Origin: RACS-047 sp031553855
GTDB taxonomy: Bacteria > Bacillota > Clostridia > Christensenellales > Pumilibacteraceae
Assembly: GCA_031553855.1 (NCBI GenBank)
Contig: JAVBKW010000027.1
Location: 62,001-126,000, forward strand
Direction: 5' to 3'
Length of the DNA: 64,000 nucleotides
Shown here: positions 35,838 through 45,851 of the stretch, in pieces
Layout: each line of letters opens with the position of its first letter
Numbering within the stretch: the first letter of the stretch is position 1
The notes under the pieces: generated by a model
What the model was told of the DNA's origin: nothing
The model's input: only the letters and a program-made list of their open reading frames with translations
The model's database searches: none
Translations under genes and position numbers: made by a program

Positions 35838-37538
35838 TTAGCGGCTTCCCATTATTTTCATCAGCTTATTCACAACGTAGTCTATATCTGATTCAGAGCA
35901 TGCGTCTTTCATTTTGTCGCCTATATACCAACTTATCATAGCCGCCTGCGCTGCCGGATCAGACTTTTGGTGAGGTTCGTCGTCTACGCTTGTTGACGCG
36001 CTTTTGGAGTGATTTTGGCTTAGTTCCAGCATTTTATAGACAATCATGTCAAGTGCTTCCTGCCCGTGTATCGTTGCTTTTTCCCACGCTTCTGCGTTTA
36101 ATATGCTTAAACCTTTATTTTTGAGCAGGTTTTCGATACGTACAAGAAAATCACCGTAGTCTTTTTCTTTTGTCCAGCCGCATTCTGCTACGGCGGCAAG
36201 CCTCGGCCACATCATTTTTTCCAATTGCTCGTTTTTTGTCAGCCATTCCGTCCAGAGCGGAGATTCAATACCCAAAACGTTCTCATCGGGAATATTGACA
36301 CCTTTAAGCTGAGGCTCGTACATAAGCGTTGCCTTTAGAGGAATTTCGGCATAAGAATAGTCGCTGTAGAAATTATTCATGGACGAAAGAACAAATTTGC
36401 GCCCTTTTTCAATTTCCGGCAACGCATAGCTTTTTTCCTGCCGCATTTCGAACCAATACTGAATAACGGCATTTTTATTAAAATCTCTGGCAAGCAACGA
36501 TTCGTTCCAAACAATCGGAGTTTTGTCTTTTACCATGTCAAGAACTTTTTGCGTAAAATATCCCTGTAACTGCTCGTAGTTCGTGAAGCCTTGCTCCTTC
36601 ATAACGGCATCGCACGTTTTGCAGGCTTTCCACTTTCTTGTAGGCGTTTCGTCACCGCCTAAATGGATAAAACGGGAAGGAAACAGCGAGCAAACCTCGC
36701 CGATTAGCTCTGCGACAAAGGGATAAGCCTCTTGATTACCGGGACAAAAAACAGTGTCGTGAATGCCGAAAGTACTAGCAACATCTATGTCTTTTCCTTC
36801 GCAGGTATATTCAGGATAAGCCGCAAGGATTGCGGTTGCGTGTCCGGGCATTTCGATTTCGGGAACAATCTCTATATTACGCGCCGCCGCAAAGGCGATA
36901 ACGTCTTTGATTTCCTCTTGAGAATAATAACCGCCGTATATTTCGCCCTCTTGCTTCTCTCCGGTTGAAACCAGCGGATCTTGTGAGGAAAGTTTACGAT
37001 ACGATGAGATCTGATTCAGTTTCGGAAATTTTTTGCTTTCAATGCGGTAGCCTTGATCGTTAGACAAAAGCCAATGAAATCTGTTCATCTTCAGCAGAGC
37101 CATTTGTTCGAGAATCTTTTTAACTTCATCAACCGAAAAGAAATGACGGCATACGTCAAGCATAAACCCACGATGTTCAAAGCGCGGTTCGTCAGTTATA
37201 GTACAACAGGTAGCTTTGCCTTTTCCATACGATAAAAGTTGAAATAAAGACACCAAAGCATTTGAATAGCCGCTTTTATCCGAGGCGTACACCGTAATTC
37301 CTTGCGCGGCAATTTCAAGTCTATATGCCTCGTTTTTCATATCTGAAGCAATATATTTGACAAGCGTTGAACTATCTTTACTGTCATTGCATTGTATCAA
37401 TCCCGCCGCACTCAAACGTCCGACAAATATCTCGTCGATATCCGGAAAATCCGTTCCGCACGACGCGGACGGCGGCAACACATATTCGCCGGTCAACGGT
37501 TTGACCGAGCCGTTTATTTTTGGAATTATTGTATACAT
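35838..37538 (-). CDS. GH20 beta-N-acetylhexosaminidase family enzyme
   Basis: A 566-residue GH20 enzyme without signal peptide. An N-terminal alpha/beta domain (about 1-115) leads into the barrel: EPRFEHRGFMLDVCRHFF, KMNRFHWLLSNDQGYRIE and the catalytic pair Asp296-Glu297 in FIHLGGDETP. The start MYTIIPKINGS at 37538 with AAGGGA upstream fits the family; a longer reading would overlap the GH43 gene. The last 75 residues (EALDMIVYKML to KLMKIMGSR) are extra helices past the barrel. GH20 enzymes cut terminal beta-GlcNAc or GalNAc by substrate assistance. Its presence beside plant-type activities suggests a glycan containing amino sugar, host-derived or from microbial or plant N-glycans. Last gene of the third enzyme cluster. 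Confidence 0.9.
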   Translation of the reverse strand: MYTIIPKINGSVKPLTGEYVLPPSASCGTDFPDIDEIFVGRLSAAGLIQCNDSKDSSTLVKYIASDMKNEAYRLEIAAQGITVYASDKSGYSNALVSLFQLLSYGKGKATCCTITDEPRFEHRGFMLDVCRHFFSVDEVKKILEQMALLKMNRFHWLLSNDQGYRIESKKFPKLNQISSYRKLSSQDPLVSTGEKQEGEIYGGYYSQEEIKDVIAFAAARNIEIVPEIEMPGHATAILAAYPEYTCEGKDIDVASTFGIHDTVFCPGNQEAYPFVAELIGEVCSLFPSRFIHLGGDETPTRKWKACKTCDAVMKEQGFTNYEQLQGYFTQKVLDMVKDKTPIVWNESLLARDFNKNAVIQYWFEMRQEKSYALPEIEKGRKFVLSSMNNFYSDYSYAEIPLKATLMYEPQLKGVNIPDENVLGIESPLWTEWLTKNEQLEKMMWPRLAAVAECGWTKEKDYGDFLVRIENLLKNKGLSILNAEAWEKATIHGQEALDMIVYKMLELSQNHSKSASTSVDDEPHQKSDPAAQAAMISWYIGDKMKDACSESDIDYVVNKLMKIMGSR

Positions 37539-37561
37539 AAATTCCCTTTCGTTTTTCAACA

Positions 37562-39403
37562 TTATAGTTTTATTAAATCCCCGTGCGTTATGCCGTTTTC
37601 GTTGAAGGCATCTATGCGGATCCAATATTCCTGCCCTTTTACAAGCGCGCCGATTTTTTGCTCGGTTTTTCCAAGTACCTGACAGCTATGATATAGCTTT
37701 TCCGGATCGTGTCCCCACAAAAGATTGTATCCTACGGCGTCGCCGCTCCACGATGCGGTAAAATCCAAATCTGAAATTCTTTCGGATTTAATGTTGTCAA
37801 CCTTCCTCGGTTTTGCGCCGTCGCCTTTGCCGAACACGCGCAAGCCGGAAATACAAGGATTCACGTCATAGGGAACTGCCTGAATCGTCAATTTGATAAA
37901 TCTTGTTTTAACACCATTTTCTTTAATTACTAAATCATGTGCTAAGTCAGTATCGGCATTGCGCTTATCCTCTAATACAAAATAGGTTTTACCGTCTTCA
38001 GATCCTTCCAGCAGCCACTGCGTTTTATAAATATTGTCATCGATATAACGGCGGCCTTCTTCGTTTGGCTGCGCGTCGGAGTTTTCTGGAATTTTAACGT
38101 CGGGAACAAAATCGTCGGCAAAATTAATTTGTATACCGCGAACATCCGATACTTTTCCTAAATCAACCTCTACCCACTCACCCGGCTTATTGCTTTTTGC
38201 AGTCCACCATGTGCGAACGTTTTCATCGGTCACATTACCAGCGTTTTCCGCCGCGCTGGAAGCTTTTGCTTTTTTGCCGTAAGACAGCAGCATCCACTCA
38301 GGTTCCGCCCATATATCCTGTTTCCCGTCTTTGATTTCTGTTATCCAATCACCGAAACGCTGATTGCAAAATAATTCTCCGTCGGAATCAAAACCTGATT
38401 TCCATAAGCCTAAACGACGCTCGAAATTATGAATAACGGAAATACGCATCGTTGAAATATGCCACCAATTATTATGCTCATCCTCCATCGTAGAGCCGTG
38501 ACCCGCGCCTGTTATAAAGCCTTGCGGTTGATAAGAGAATGGGTTGTTTTTTGCAAGCACAAAGTCCTTTAACGGATGGTCAGAAACATACACACCATCG
38601 TTATAAACGTTGTATTGTGCGCCCGGTACTGCGTATTGCAAATAGTATTTACCGTTATGCTTCGTCATCCACGCGCCTTCAAAATACGGATTATTAGAGA
38701 GCATACCCTTAATAAGATGACGCACGTTTTCCGGTACAAAGTTAATCAAGTCATCAACTGACATTTTCTCCACGACCTCGCTGCCTACAGCTTCGGCAAC
38801 ATTCTTTTTAAGCGCTTCCAACATATTAAAACCGGCGCCTAAAGAATTATCGGGATTGTGGTCGTCACCTGTACGCTCATAACCATACTCACCCGGATTC
38901 ATTTCTATGAGCGGTATAGGGTCAGACAAGGGTTTCATTGTAATCGGATCGAGTTCAGCACCGTAAATAGGCTCACTATTCGTACAACCCCAATACAAAT
39001 AAACCTTGCCGTCGTCGTCGCAAAAAATATCCGGATCCCAAAACGGAAAGGTGCCTTCAATTTTTTCAAATTCGCCGCCTTGTATATCTTTTGTACGGAA
39101 AAAATCACATATTTGCGTCCGTCTTGAAGCGCAAAAATACAGATAGTCGCCGATGACCCTGACTGCCGGCGCATAGTCGTATCCCGGCAACATTTTAACG
39201 GGCTTATACTCCCAATTGATCAAATCGTCGCTTAAATAATATCCTTTGCTCATAGAGGGAAAGAGGCAATATTTGCCCTGAAAATAAACCATTGACGGAT
39301 CCGCCGCCTCGCGGTTACGCGCTACTTTTTTTTCGCTGCCCCTTTCGTTAAGCTGATACCGATACGTGATATTCACCGGATTACAAAAATACTTCTTTTT
39401 CAT
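37562..39403 (-). CDS. GH43 with F5/8-type C domain and fibronectin III domain
   Basis: A 613-residue cytoplasmic enzyme. The GH43 propeller (about 30-375) has Asp35 (ADPSMVYFQGKY, base), Asp near 123-125 (FWDPDIFCDDDG, modulator) and Glu242 (FEGAWMTKHNGKYYLQYA, acid). A discoidin-like F5/8 C domain follows (about 385-540; VTDENVRTWWTAKS) and a fibronectin III domain (about 540-613). Residues 187-238 are an unusual helical insertion (ALKKNVAEAVGSEVVEKM...) in the catalytic domain just before the acid Glu. AGGAG precedes the ATG. Likely beta-xylosidase or alpha-L-arabinofuranosidase; which one is not decidable. Confidence 0.87.
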   Translation of the reverse strand: MKKKYFCNPVNITYRYQLNERGSEKKVARNREAADPSMVYFQGKYCLFPSMSKGYYLSDDLINWEYKPVKMLPGYDYAPAVRVIGDYLYFCASRRTQICDFFRTKDIQGGEFEKIEGTFPFWDPDIFCDDDGKVYLYWGCTNSEPIYGAELDPITMKPLSDPIPLIEMNPGEYGYERTGDDHNPDNSLGAGFNMLEALKKNVAEAVGSEVVEKMSVDDLINFVPENVRHLIKGMLSNNPYFEGAWMTKHNGKYYLQYAVPGAQYNVYNDGVYVSDHPLKDFVLAKNNPFSYQPQGFITGAGHGSTMEDEHNNWWHISTMRISVIHNFERRLGLWKSGFDSDGELFCNQRFGDWITEIKDGKQDIWAEPEWMLLSYGKKAKASSAAENAGNVTDENVRTWWTAKSNKPGEWVEVDLGKVSDVRGIQINFADDFVPDVKIPENSDAQPNEEGRRYIDDNIYKTQWLLEGSEDGKTYFVLEDKRNADTDLAHDLVIKENGVKTRFIKLTIQAVPYDVNPCISGLRVFGKGDGAKPRKVDNIKSERISDLDFTASWSGDAVGYNLLWGHDPEKLYHSCQVLGKTEQKIGALVKGQEYWIRIDAFNENGITHGDLIKL

Positions 39404-39418
39404 TTAACTTTTCTCCTA

Positions 39419-40903
39419 TTAATTTAATTCAAATGATAATAAATCAAGATTGCCGCTCTTTACTTCAAAACTTAAGACGCTTTTGCCGTTTCCGTTAAAA
39501 ATGTTTGTGGCATATTCTTTCCATGTGCCGGAAGATACATTTATTTCGGATACGCTTTTACCGTCAACTTTGACAAGCAGTCTGCCCTCGCCTCTTGCCG
39601 TTAATTTTATAGAAAACGTATCAGATAAATCAAAATATTTATAATTAGCCAAAACACCCTGCGTCATAGCGGTAATAAATCTTTCGTTATCGCGGCTTGT
39701 CACCATGGGAAAGCCTTCGGCTTTTTTATTGCTGGTGTGCGGCATGTTTCCATTTGACAGGTTACAGCAGATTGCCGCAGGATATTTGCCTGCGCCGGGC
39801 AGGCTTTTAACATAGAGTCCGCTTGTTGTGATCTCGACCTGTTCAATTCTTCCGTCAAATCTAATCTCAATCGGCTCAGCGCAAGCCTGACGGCTGTAAT
39901 CGGTACCGTGTGTCTGGCGGTGATAAAAAACATACCATTGACCGTTTATGTTCTCTATACTGCCGTGATTTGTTCCGGTGTGGTTTAGCCTGTTTTTCGC
40001 CGATCTTCCCTTATAACCGATATCGCCGTTTGAGACGATCGTTCCGCCGTATTCAAAGTCCCGATCGGGATACTTGCTGGTCGAATAGCACAGTTCATGG
40101 TTGTTTGCAGAGGAATACACAAAATAATAGACATCACCAATCTTTCGTATCGACGCGCCCTCGTAAAAACCATGTCCGGAAAAGTGTCCGCCGTTATCAT
40201 CATCCCTTCGCGCCGACACCTCGTACGGCGTTCCCTTGAGCTTTGCGGGCATAATGCGAACGGGCGGTGTTTTTACCGTGAGCATATCGTCCTCCAACTC
40301 ACAGGTTGCTGGCCCGAAAATGCCGCCTTCGTGCGCCTCGATTTCCTCTTTTGTCTTGTTGAACATTTGCGTCTGAAGCTGAAGGCTTTGCTCTCTTGAC
40401 ATCAGATCCGTTTCGTCGAATGGATAATATGTGCCGTAGTACAGACGGATTGTGCCGCCGTCATTGATCAGCGCCGGATCGCCGGGAATAAAGCGGTTCA
40501 AATATGTGCCATCGGGATTTTTGACATGTCCGTAAAATTCAAATTTACCGTCGGGCGTATCGCATACGGCAACTCCGATGGGACCGGCGTAACTGTTAGA
40601 ACAGTAATATAAATAAAAGCGTCCGTCATTACCCATGACACAATCGGGCGCATACATATATTTTTTTCCTGCCGCAGTAAGAACAGGATCCTGCTTCAAC
40701 TCATAATTGAAGCCTTTATTTGACCAATCCGATAAATCATCGACCGGCGCCGACCATATACGGTACGGCAGCATACAAAATTCTTCGCCTGCCTCCTTAT
40801 CATGCGAGCCGTATAAATAAACTCTGTCGCCAAAAACGTGCGGCTCGCCGTCGGGGATATATTCATCCAGTGGTAAAAAAGGATTAAAAACTTGTTTTTT
40901 CAT
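39419..40903 (-). CDS. GH43 family glycosidase
   Basis: A 494-residue GH43 enzyme without signal peptide. Catalytic landmarks: YIPDGEPHVFGDRVYLYGSHD near the N-terminus (base Asp), YAPDCVMGNDGRFYLYY (modulator Asp) and FYEGASIRKIGDVYYFVYSS (acid Glu). A C-terminal beta-sandwich (from about 390) resembles a carbohydrate-binding module and ends VKSGNLDLLSFELN. I prefer the ATG at 40903 (KKQVFNPFLPL) over one at 40930 that overlaps the upstream gene. A helix-rich stretch (DLMSREQSLQLQTQMF) lies between blades two and three, another possible insertion. Probably removes alpha-L-arabinofuranosyl or beta-xylosyl groups. Confidence 0.85.
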   Translation of the reverse strand: MKKQVFNPFLPLDEYIPDGEPHVFGDRVYLYGSHDKEAGEEFCMLPYRIWSAPVDDLSDWSNKGFNYELKQDPVLTAAGKKYMYAPDCVMGNDGRFYLYYCSNSYAGPIGVAVCDTPDGKFEFYGHVKNPDGTYLNRFIPGDPALINDGGTIRLYYGTYYPFDETDLMSREQSLQLQTQMFNKTKEEIEAHEGGIFGPATCELEDDMLTVKTPPVRIMPAKLKGTPYEVSARRDDDNGGHFSGHGFYEGASIRKIGDVYYFVYSSANNHELCYSTSKYPDRDFEYGGTIVSNGDIGYKGRSAKNRLNHTGTNHGSIENINGQWYVFYHRQTHGTDYSRQACAEPIEIRFDGRIEQVEITTSGLYVKSLPGAGKYPAAICCNLSNGNMPHTSNKKAEGFPMVTSRDNERFITAMTQGVLANYKYFDLSDTFSIKLTARGEGRLLVKVDGKSVSEINVSSGTWKEYATNIFNGNGKSVLSFEVKSGNLDLLSFELN

Positions 40904-40916
40904 TTCAAAATTTTCC

Positions 40917-43373
40917 TTATACGATATCAAAGACGCATTTTACGTCGCCGAATTTCTCGCTTGAGATAATCAATTCCGCTTTTCCTGCTTCAAAACAGGA
41001 TCTTACAATTGCCAGCAGCCTGCCTTTACAGACCGTAAATTCGCCCGTAGTATAGTTTTCTTCCGTGAACGCGGCTGCCGAGCCTAACGCTGCTAAATAT
41101 GCCGAGCCCGAAACTTTAGCAGTTATTTTTTCTCCCGATTCAGGGACTATCTGTCCGTTGTCGTCAACAATATTAATTTCCACAAACGCTAAGCTCTGTC
41201 CGTCCGATTTAAGCGCTTTTTTATCCGCTATGCAAACGATTTTATTTGCTTTACCCGGCGTAATGAGATTTTGCCTTGAAACCTCTTTGCCGTTTACATA
41301 ACTTACCGCCAATAGCTCGCCGGGATTATATATTGTATCGAATCTTGCTTTAAAACGGTTATTCTTACCGACGGTTTTTTTGCCGATCGATTTTTTATTT
41401 AAGAAAAGCTCAACCTCTTCTGCTGCAGAATAAACCTCTATTTCGATAGGTTTATTTTCATATCCGGGACGATACCACGAGTTTTCACAATCTTCCCATG
41501 CCCACGGAGCCATGCTGATTTTTTTTCCGTAATTAGACGGATTCATAACCGCAATATAAGTTTCTTTGCTGCCCCAAACGATTTTTCTGTAATGAAGAGA
41601 CGGCTTGCCGCAGCCCGTAATATCAAAATCGCCGCAATTCGAAGTGCGGGCAGGATATGCGGGCTGCATCATTGCACGCGGAACATCAGGCTCATCCGGA
41701 CTTAAGTATTTCGTGAAACCGCAACCTGTTTCGCCTATATAATCATGACTTACCCAAGTAAAATCGCCTATTACATGCGGCAATTTTTCGACCAGACTCC
41801 AAACGTTATCAATATTGTTCGGAAAACTTTCAGTGCCGCAGATAATACGGTTAGGGAAAATTTGCGGTTCTTTTTCGTATCTGTGTTCCATGTAGTTATA
41901 ACCGACAAAATCAAGCGGCGCGCATAAACTTTCCGTCCTGTCCGGCCATACTTGCTCCGACCACGGTGTAGAAAGATTTTGTCCGGGTCCGCCCATCGCA
42001 CGCATCGCCTGCATCTGTAAAAGCGTATCGTCGTCGTTTAAGCCGCTGAACATTGTCGGAACACCGGCAGTGACAAATCTTGTCGGATCAAGCTCGCGCA
42101 CTTTTGCAGATAATTTTGCGGCGTACTTTGCGCCGCCCTCAAGTCCGTTCCTCTCGTCCACTTCGTTACCTATCGACCAACAAAAAATACTCGGATGATT
42201 TCGCGCCGCCACTATGGATGAAGTCATATCACTTTCCCACCATTCATTGAAAAAATGATGATAATCCGATACGTTTTTTTGCATGTTCCATACGTCAAAC
42301 ACTTCGGCAAACACAAGTAAACCCAACCTGTCGCAGGCTTCCATCATTTCTTCGGACATCGGATTGTGCGCGCAACGGATTCCGTTATAACCGTTATCTT
42401 TATGTAGTTTCATACGGCGGTATTCGCTGTCATAAAACGATGCCGCGCCCAAAATGCCGTTGTCGTGATGAACGCATCCGCCCTTGATTTTAACGGTTTT
42501 GCCGTTAAGGCGTAAACCATTGATGTGGTCTAAATGAATAGTGCGGATACCGAAAAGCTGGGTATGAGAATCTGTTGCCGAGCCGTCAATTATTAAATCT
42601 GTTTTTATCCGATAGAGGTTAGGATCATCAATATCCCAAACTTTAGGAGACGGAATAACAAGGCGGATGCGGCAATTACCTTTCCCGTTTTCAGGCAAAA
42701 AGACCACGCCTTCTCCGGTTGCCTCCGCTTTGTCGGATATTGCCGTGTCTCGCCCTTTATCTTCGAATAGTCCGACTTTGATTTTTCCCTTTAAATCTTT
42801 TAAAGAATGATTTTCAACTTCAACGTCGACTGTAACAAGCGCCTCCGATTTATCAAGGCGTTCAGTATACGCAAAGACAGGGTTTGCGCTCAGATGCACG
42901 TCTTCTCCAATAAGTAAATAAGCGCGCCTGTAAATGCCGGAGCCGGAATACCACCTTGCCGTATTCTGCATTGAATTATTAACGAATACGGAAAGTCTGT
43001 TTTTTGCGCCATATTTAATATGCTTTGTCAGATCACATACAAACGGCGAATATCCGTAAGGATGGAAAGCCATCTTGTGCCCGTTGATAAATATTTCAGA
43101 ATTGCAAAATATACCGCCGAATTCAACGGCAATCCGTTTACCATGCCACTCATTCGGAACGTCGAAATATTTTGTATATGTGCCTAAATTGCCTTTGTAC
43201 CAGCCTTTGTTAGGTCCGCCTGGGCAATCTGCCGAAATACCTTCCGAAATATCAATATCATGCGGAAGATCCACCGTCTTTTTTCCGCCGCCCATCATTC
43301 CTTGAATGATATAGAATAGCGCGGGAGGTTCTTTAGAAAACTCCCATCCCTGATCAAAACTTATTCGTTCCAT
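40917..43373 (-). CDS. GH2 beta-galactosidase family enzyme (second)
   Basis: An 818-residue GH2 enzyme, paralogue of 22841-25138. Jelly-roll N-terminus (to about 160; TARWYSGSGIYRR), Ig-like domain, barrel beginning GKTVKIKGGCVHHDNG, then two C-terminal beta-domains (DUF4982-like, then Ig-like to VKCVFDIV). Acid/base Glu404 is in CWSIGNEVDERNG, nucleophile Glu515 in IICGTESFP. Residues about 444-484 between them form a helical insert with LLQMQAMRAM. The N-terminal region has a Met/Gly-rich piece (YIIQGMMGGGKK) that lengthens the usual start. AAGGGG precedes the ATG. Part of the GH3-GH2-GH43-GH43-GH20 string from 45705. Confidence 0.9.
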   Translation of the reverse strand: MERISFDQGWEFSKEPPALFYIIQGMMGGGKKTVDLPHDIDISEGISADCPGGPNKGWYKGNLGTYTKYFDVPNEWHGKRIAVEFGGIFCNSEIFINGHKMAFHPYGYSPFVCDLTKHIKYGAKNRLSVFVNNSMQNTARWYSGSGIYRRAYLLIGEDVHLSANPVFAYTERLDKSEALVTVDVEVENHSLKDLKGKIKVGLFEDKGRDTAISDKAEATGEGVVFLPENGKGNCRIRLVIPSPKVWDIDDPNLYRIKTDLIIDGSATDSHTQLFGIRTIHLDHINGLRLNGKTVKIKGGCVHHDNGILGAASFYDSEYRRMKLHKDNGYNGIRCAHNPMSEEMMEACDRLGLLVFAEVFDVWNMQKNVSDYHHFFNEWWESDMTSSIVAARNHPSIFCWSIGNEVDERNGLEGGAKYAAKLSAKVRELDPTRFVTAGVPTMFSGLNDDDTLLQMQAMRAMGGPGQNLSTPWSEQVWPDRTESLCAPLDFVGYNYMEHRYEKEPQIFPNRIICGTESFPNNIDNVWSLVEKLPHVIGDFTWVSHDYIGETGCGFTKYLSPDEPDVPRAMMQPAYPARTSNCGDFDITGCGKPSLHYRKIVWGSKETYIAVMNPSNYGKKISMAPWAWEDCENSWYRPGYENKPIEIEVYSAAEEVELFLNKKSIGKKTVGKNNRFKARFDTIYNPGELLAVSYVNGKEVSRQNLITPGKANKIVCIADKKALKSDGQSLAFVEINIVDDNGQIVPESGEKITAKVSGSAYLAALGSAAAFTEENYTTGEFTVCKGRLLAIVRSCFEAGKAELIISSEKFGDVKCVFDIV

Positions 43374-43416
43374 TATTTTTACCCCTTATTATTTATGAAT
43401 CTGGTATTGATACCTT

Positions 43417-45705
43417 TTAGAAACCCAAAATATCTTTGTTGATGTCGTTTAAAAGCGCTTTCCATTCTTTAGGCGTAACGGCAGGTAAAAACATTTTTAA
43501 AACTTGAATCGGTTGGGAATACATGCCGGTAAACATATTACTGAATTCTTCTTTTTCAATTTTACGACCCGTAACGTGACTTGCTATTCCGCTGGCAATA
43601 ACGCCGTCGTATATCGCGTCAAGGTTTTCCTCTATAAATTGTTTTCCTGCCGGATGTTTGACAAGCTCTTTAATTAAAGATAATTCCGTTAATTCAGATA
43701 CGATATTGAGCTCCTCTTCGATCGCCATAATTTCTTTTGCAAGAACAGTTTTCGATGCCGATTTTGATATTTGTATTTCATAAAGTCCCGCAGGCATATG
43801 GAAAGCATGGACTTCTTCGTTCCAATACGAAAACGTGCGTTTATCCAAAGTAAAGACTGCCGTCTTTGTTTCGCCGGGCTCTAAATCAAGCTTATCAAAT
43901 CCCCGAAGCTCTTTCACGGGACGTAAAACGCCGCAATCTTTTACCGCTACATACAACTGAACAACTTCCTTCCCCGCAACTTTTCCGGTATTTTTAACGT
44001 TTACGGAAACTGTGAGAACGTCATCCGCGGTCATAATTTCTTTGCTTACTTTTAAGTCGCTGTATTCAAATTGAGTATAGGACAGCCCGTAACCGAACGG
44101 GAAAAGCACTTTTTGTTTCTTGCTTTCGTAATAACGATATCCAACGTATACACCTTCACGGTATTCAACCTTATTACCCGTACCGATATAATATAGATAT
44201 GACGGATTATCTTCTGCGCATAGAGGGAACGTTTCAGCCAGTCTGCCGCTCGGATTAACTTTTCCGAACAACAAATTAACGGTCGCCTCGCCGATACCCT
44301 CGCCGCCAAGATACATTTCCAATATTCCTTTTACGTTTTCCAGCCATGGCATTTCGACCGCGCTACCGTTATGAAGAACAACTACGGTATTTTTCTGCAA
44401 CTTTGCGACGGCTTCTATGAGCGCGTTATGGCTGTCGGGAAGTTTTAAATGCGTACGGTCGTTGCCTTCCGTTTCCATTTCCAAAGGTACGCCGGCAAAT
44501 ACGACCGCAACGTCGGCTTGTTTTGCGACTTTTACTGCCTGATCTATCAAGGAGTTGTCAGGCGTTAAGCCGTCATATCCCTGACTATATGTAACGTCCG
44601 CAAGACCTTTAACGGCATCCAAAGCTTTTGTTTTGAATACCGCATTGACTATCGAACTACCGCCGCCCTGAAAACGAGGATTATCGGCGAACTGTCCGAT
44701 AAACGCGATTTTTTGTTTGCTGTTGAGCGGCAAAATATTGTTTTCGTTTTTCAATAAAACCGCCGATTGCTCGGCTGCCGCTCTTGATACTTCATGAGCT
44801 TTTTTATGATCGATTTTTACATCTGTTTTTTTGTTCTCAACAGCCTTAAAGACTAAATTCAAAATATTTTCGCAAGCCGTATCGACTAAAAATTCGGGCA
44901 ACATACCGGCTTTTACGGCTTCTACTATCTCGCAGTCAGTCAACGGCTCTCCGGGCATCGTCAAATCCGTACCTGCAGCAACAGCTTTAACGCGGTTATG
45001 CGTCGCGCCCCAATCGCTGACAACGCAGCCTTTAAATCCCCACTCGCCTCTTAAAACGTCCGTCATAAATTTGCGGTTTTCTGACGCGAAAGTGCCGTTG
45101 ATTTTATTGTACGAACACATGACCATCCATGGCTGAGCTTTTTTGACGACGCTTTCAAACGCCGGCATATAAATTTCTCTTAACGTCCGCTCGTCTATTT
45201 CTGAAGAAGATGTAAAACGCCTTGTTTCCTGATTGTTTGCAAGATAATGTTTGACGCAAGCGCCTGCGCCGCTGTTTTGCACACCTTCAACGTAAGATGA
45301 GCCTAGTTCGCCTGCAAGATAAGGATCTTCGGAAAAATACTCAAAATTCCTTCCGCACAAAGGACTTCTTTTAATATTAATGCCCGGACCTAAAAGAACG
45401 CTGACATTCTCAGCGCTGCATTGCTCGCCTAAAGACTGCCCGACTGATTTTATCAGTTCTCTGTCAAAGCTTGCACCAGCCGTGCTTAATGAAGGAAAAC
45501 TGACCGCGGGATTACTGTTAAAAATGCCAAGATTATCCGTAAGACCTTCCTGCTTTCTCAGTCCATGCGGACCGTCTGATAACCATATCGAAGGCACATC
45601 CAAACGCTCGACGGCTTTTGTCAGCCACGAGTTTTCTCCCGAACATAAAGACGCCTTTTCTTCAAGCGTCATTTCCTTAATAAGATTTTTTATTTTTTCA
45701 ATCAT
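43417..45705 (-). CDS. GH3 beta-glucosidase family enzyme with helical C-terminal tail (second)
   Basis: A 762-residue cytoplasmic GH3 enzyme closely related in layout to 25142-27400: SDGPHGLRKQ, KRSPLCGRNFEYFSEDP, KHYLANNQE and nucleophile Asp231 in VVSDWGA. The sandwich and fibronectin-like domains end about residue 655. Then 91 residues, from LTELSLIKELVKHPAG, form helices with no catalytic role; the sequence differs from the other GH3 tail, but both start with a Leu/Ile-rich turn and an HPAG or DPKG motif. First gene of the third enzyme cluster; AAGGAG precedes the ATG. The 146-base upstream gap holds a minus-strand TATAAT without a clear -35. Confidence 0.92.
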   Translation of the reverse strand: MIEKIKNLIKEMTLEEKASLCSGENSWLTKAVERLDVPSIWLSDGPHGLRKQEGLTDNLGIFNSNPAVSFPSLSTAGASFDRELIKSVGQSLGEQCSAENVSVLLGPGINIKRSPLCGRNFEYFSEDPYLAGELGSSYVEGVQNSGAGACVKHYLANNQETRRFTSSSEIDERTLREIYMPAFESVVKKAQPWMVMCSYNKINGTFASENRKFMTDVLRGEWGFKGCVVSDWGATHNRVKAVAAGTDLTMPGEPLTDCEIVEAVKAGMLPEFLVDTACENILNLVFKAVENKKTDVKIDHKKAHEVSRAAAEQSAVLLKNENNILPLNSKQKIAFIGQFADNPRFQGGGSSIVNAVFKTKALDAVKGLADVTYSQGYDGLTPDNSLIDQAVKVAKQADVAVVFAGVPLEMETEGNDRTHLKLPDSHNALIEAVAKLQKNTVVVLHNGSAVEMPWLENVKGILEMYLGGEGIGEATVNLLFGKVNPSGRLAETFPLCAEDNPSYLYYIGTGNKVEYREGVYVGYRYYESKKQKVLFPFGYGLSYTQFEYSDLKVSKEIMTADDVLTVSVNVKNTGKVAGKEVVQLYVAVKDCGVLRPVKELRGFDKLDLEPGETKTAVFTLDKRTFSYWNEEVHAFHMPAGLYEIQISKSASKTVLAKEIMAIEEELNIVSELTELSLIKELVKHPAGKQFIEENLDAIYDGVIASGIASHVTGRKIEKEEFSNMFTGMYSQPIQVLKMFLPAVTPKEWKALLNDINKDILGF

Positions 45706-45851
45706 TTCTTGTTCTCCTTATTAAAATAAATAAAGTAATCTTATTCAGCGTTTATTATTGCAGATAAATACATTTACTTTAATTATATAAATTAAGTTTT
45801 GGTTAAGTTTATCAAAATACTATTTAATTTGGTAATTTCCGTTACTATTTT

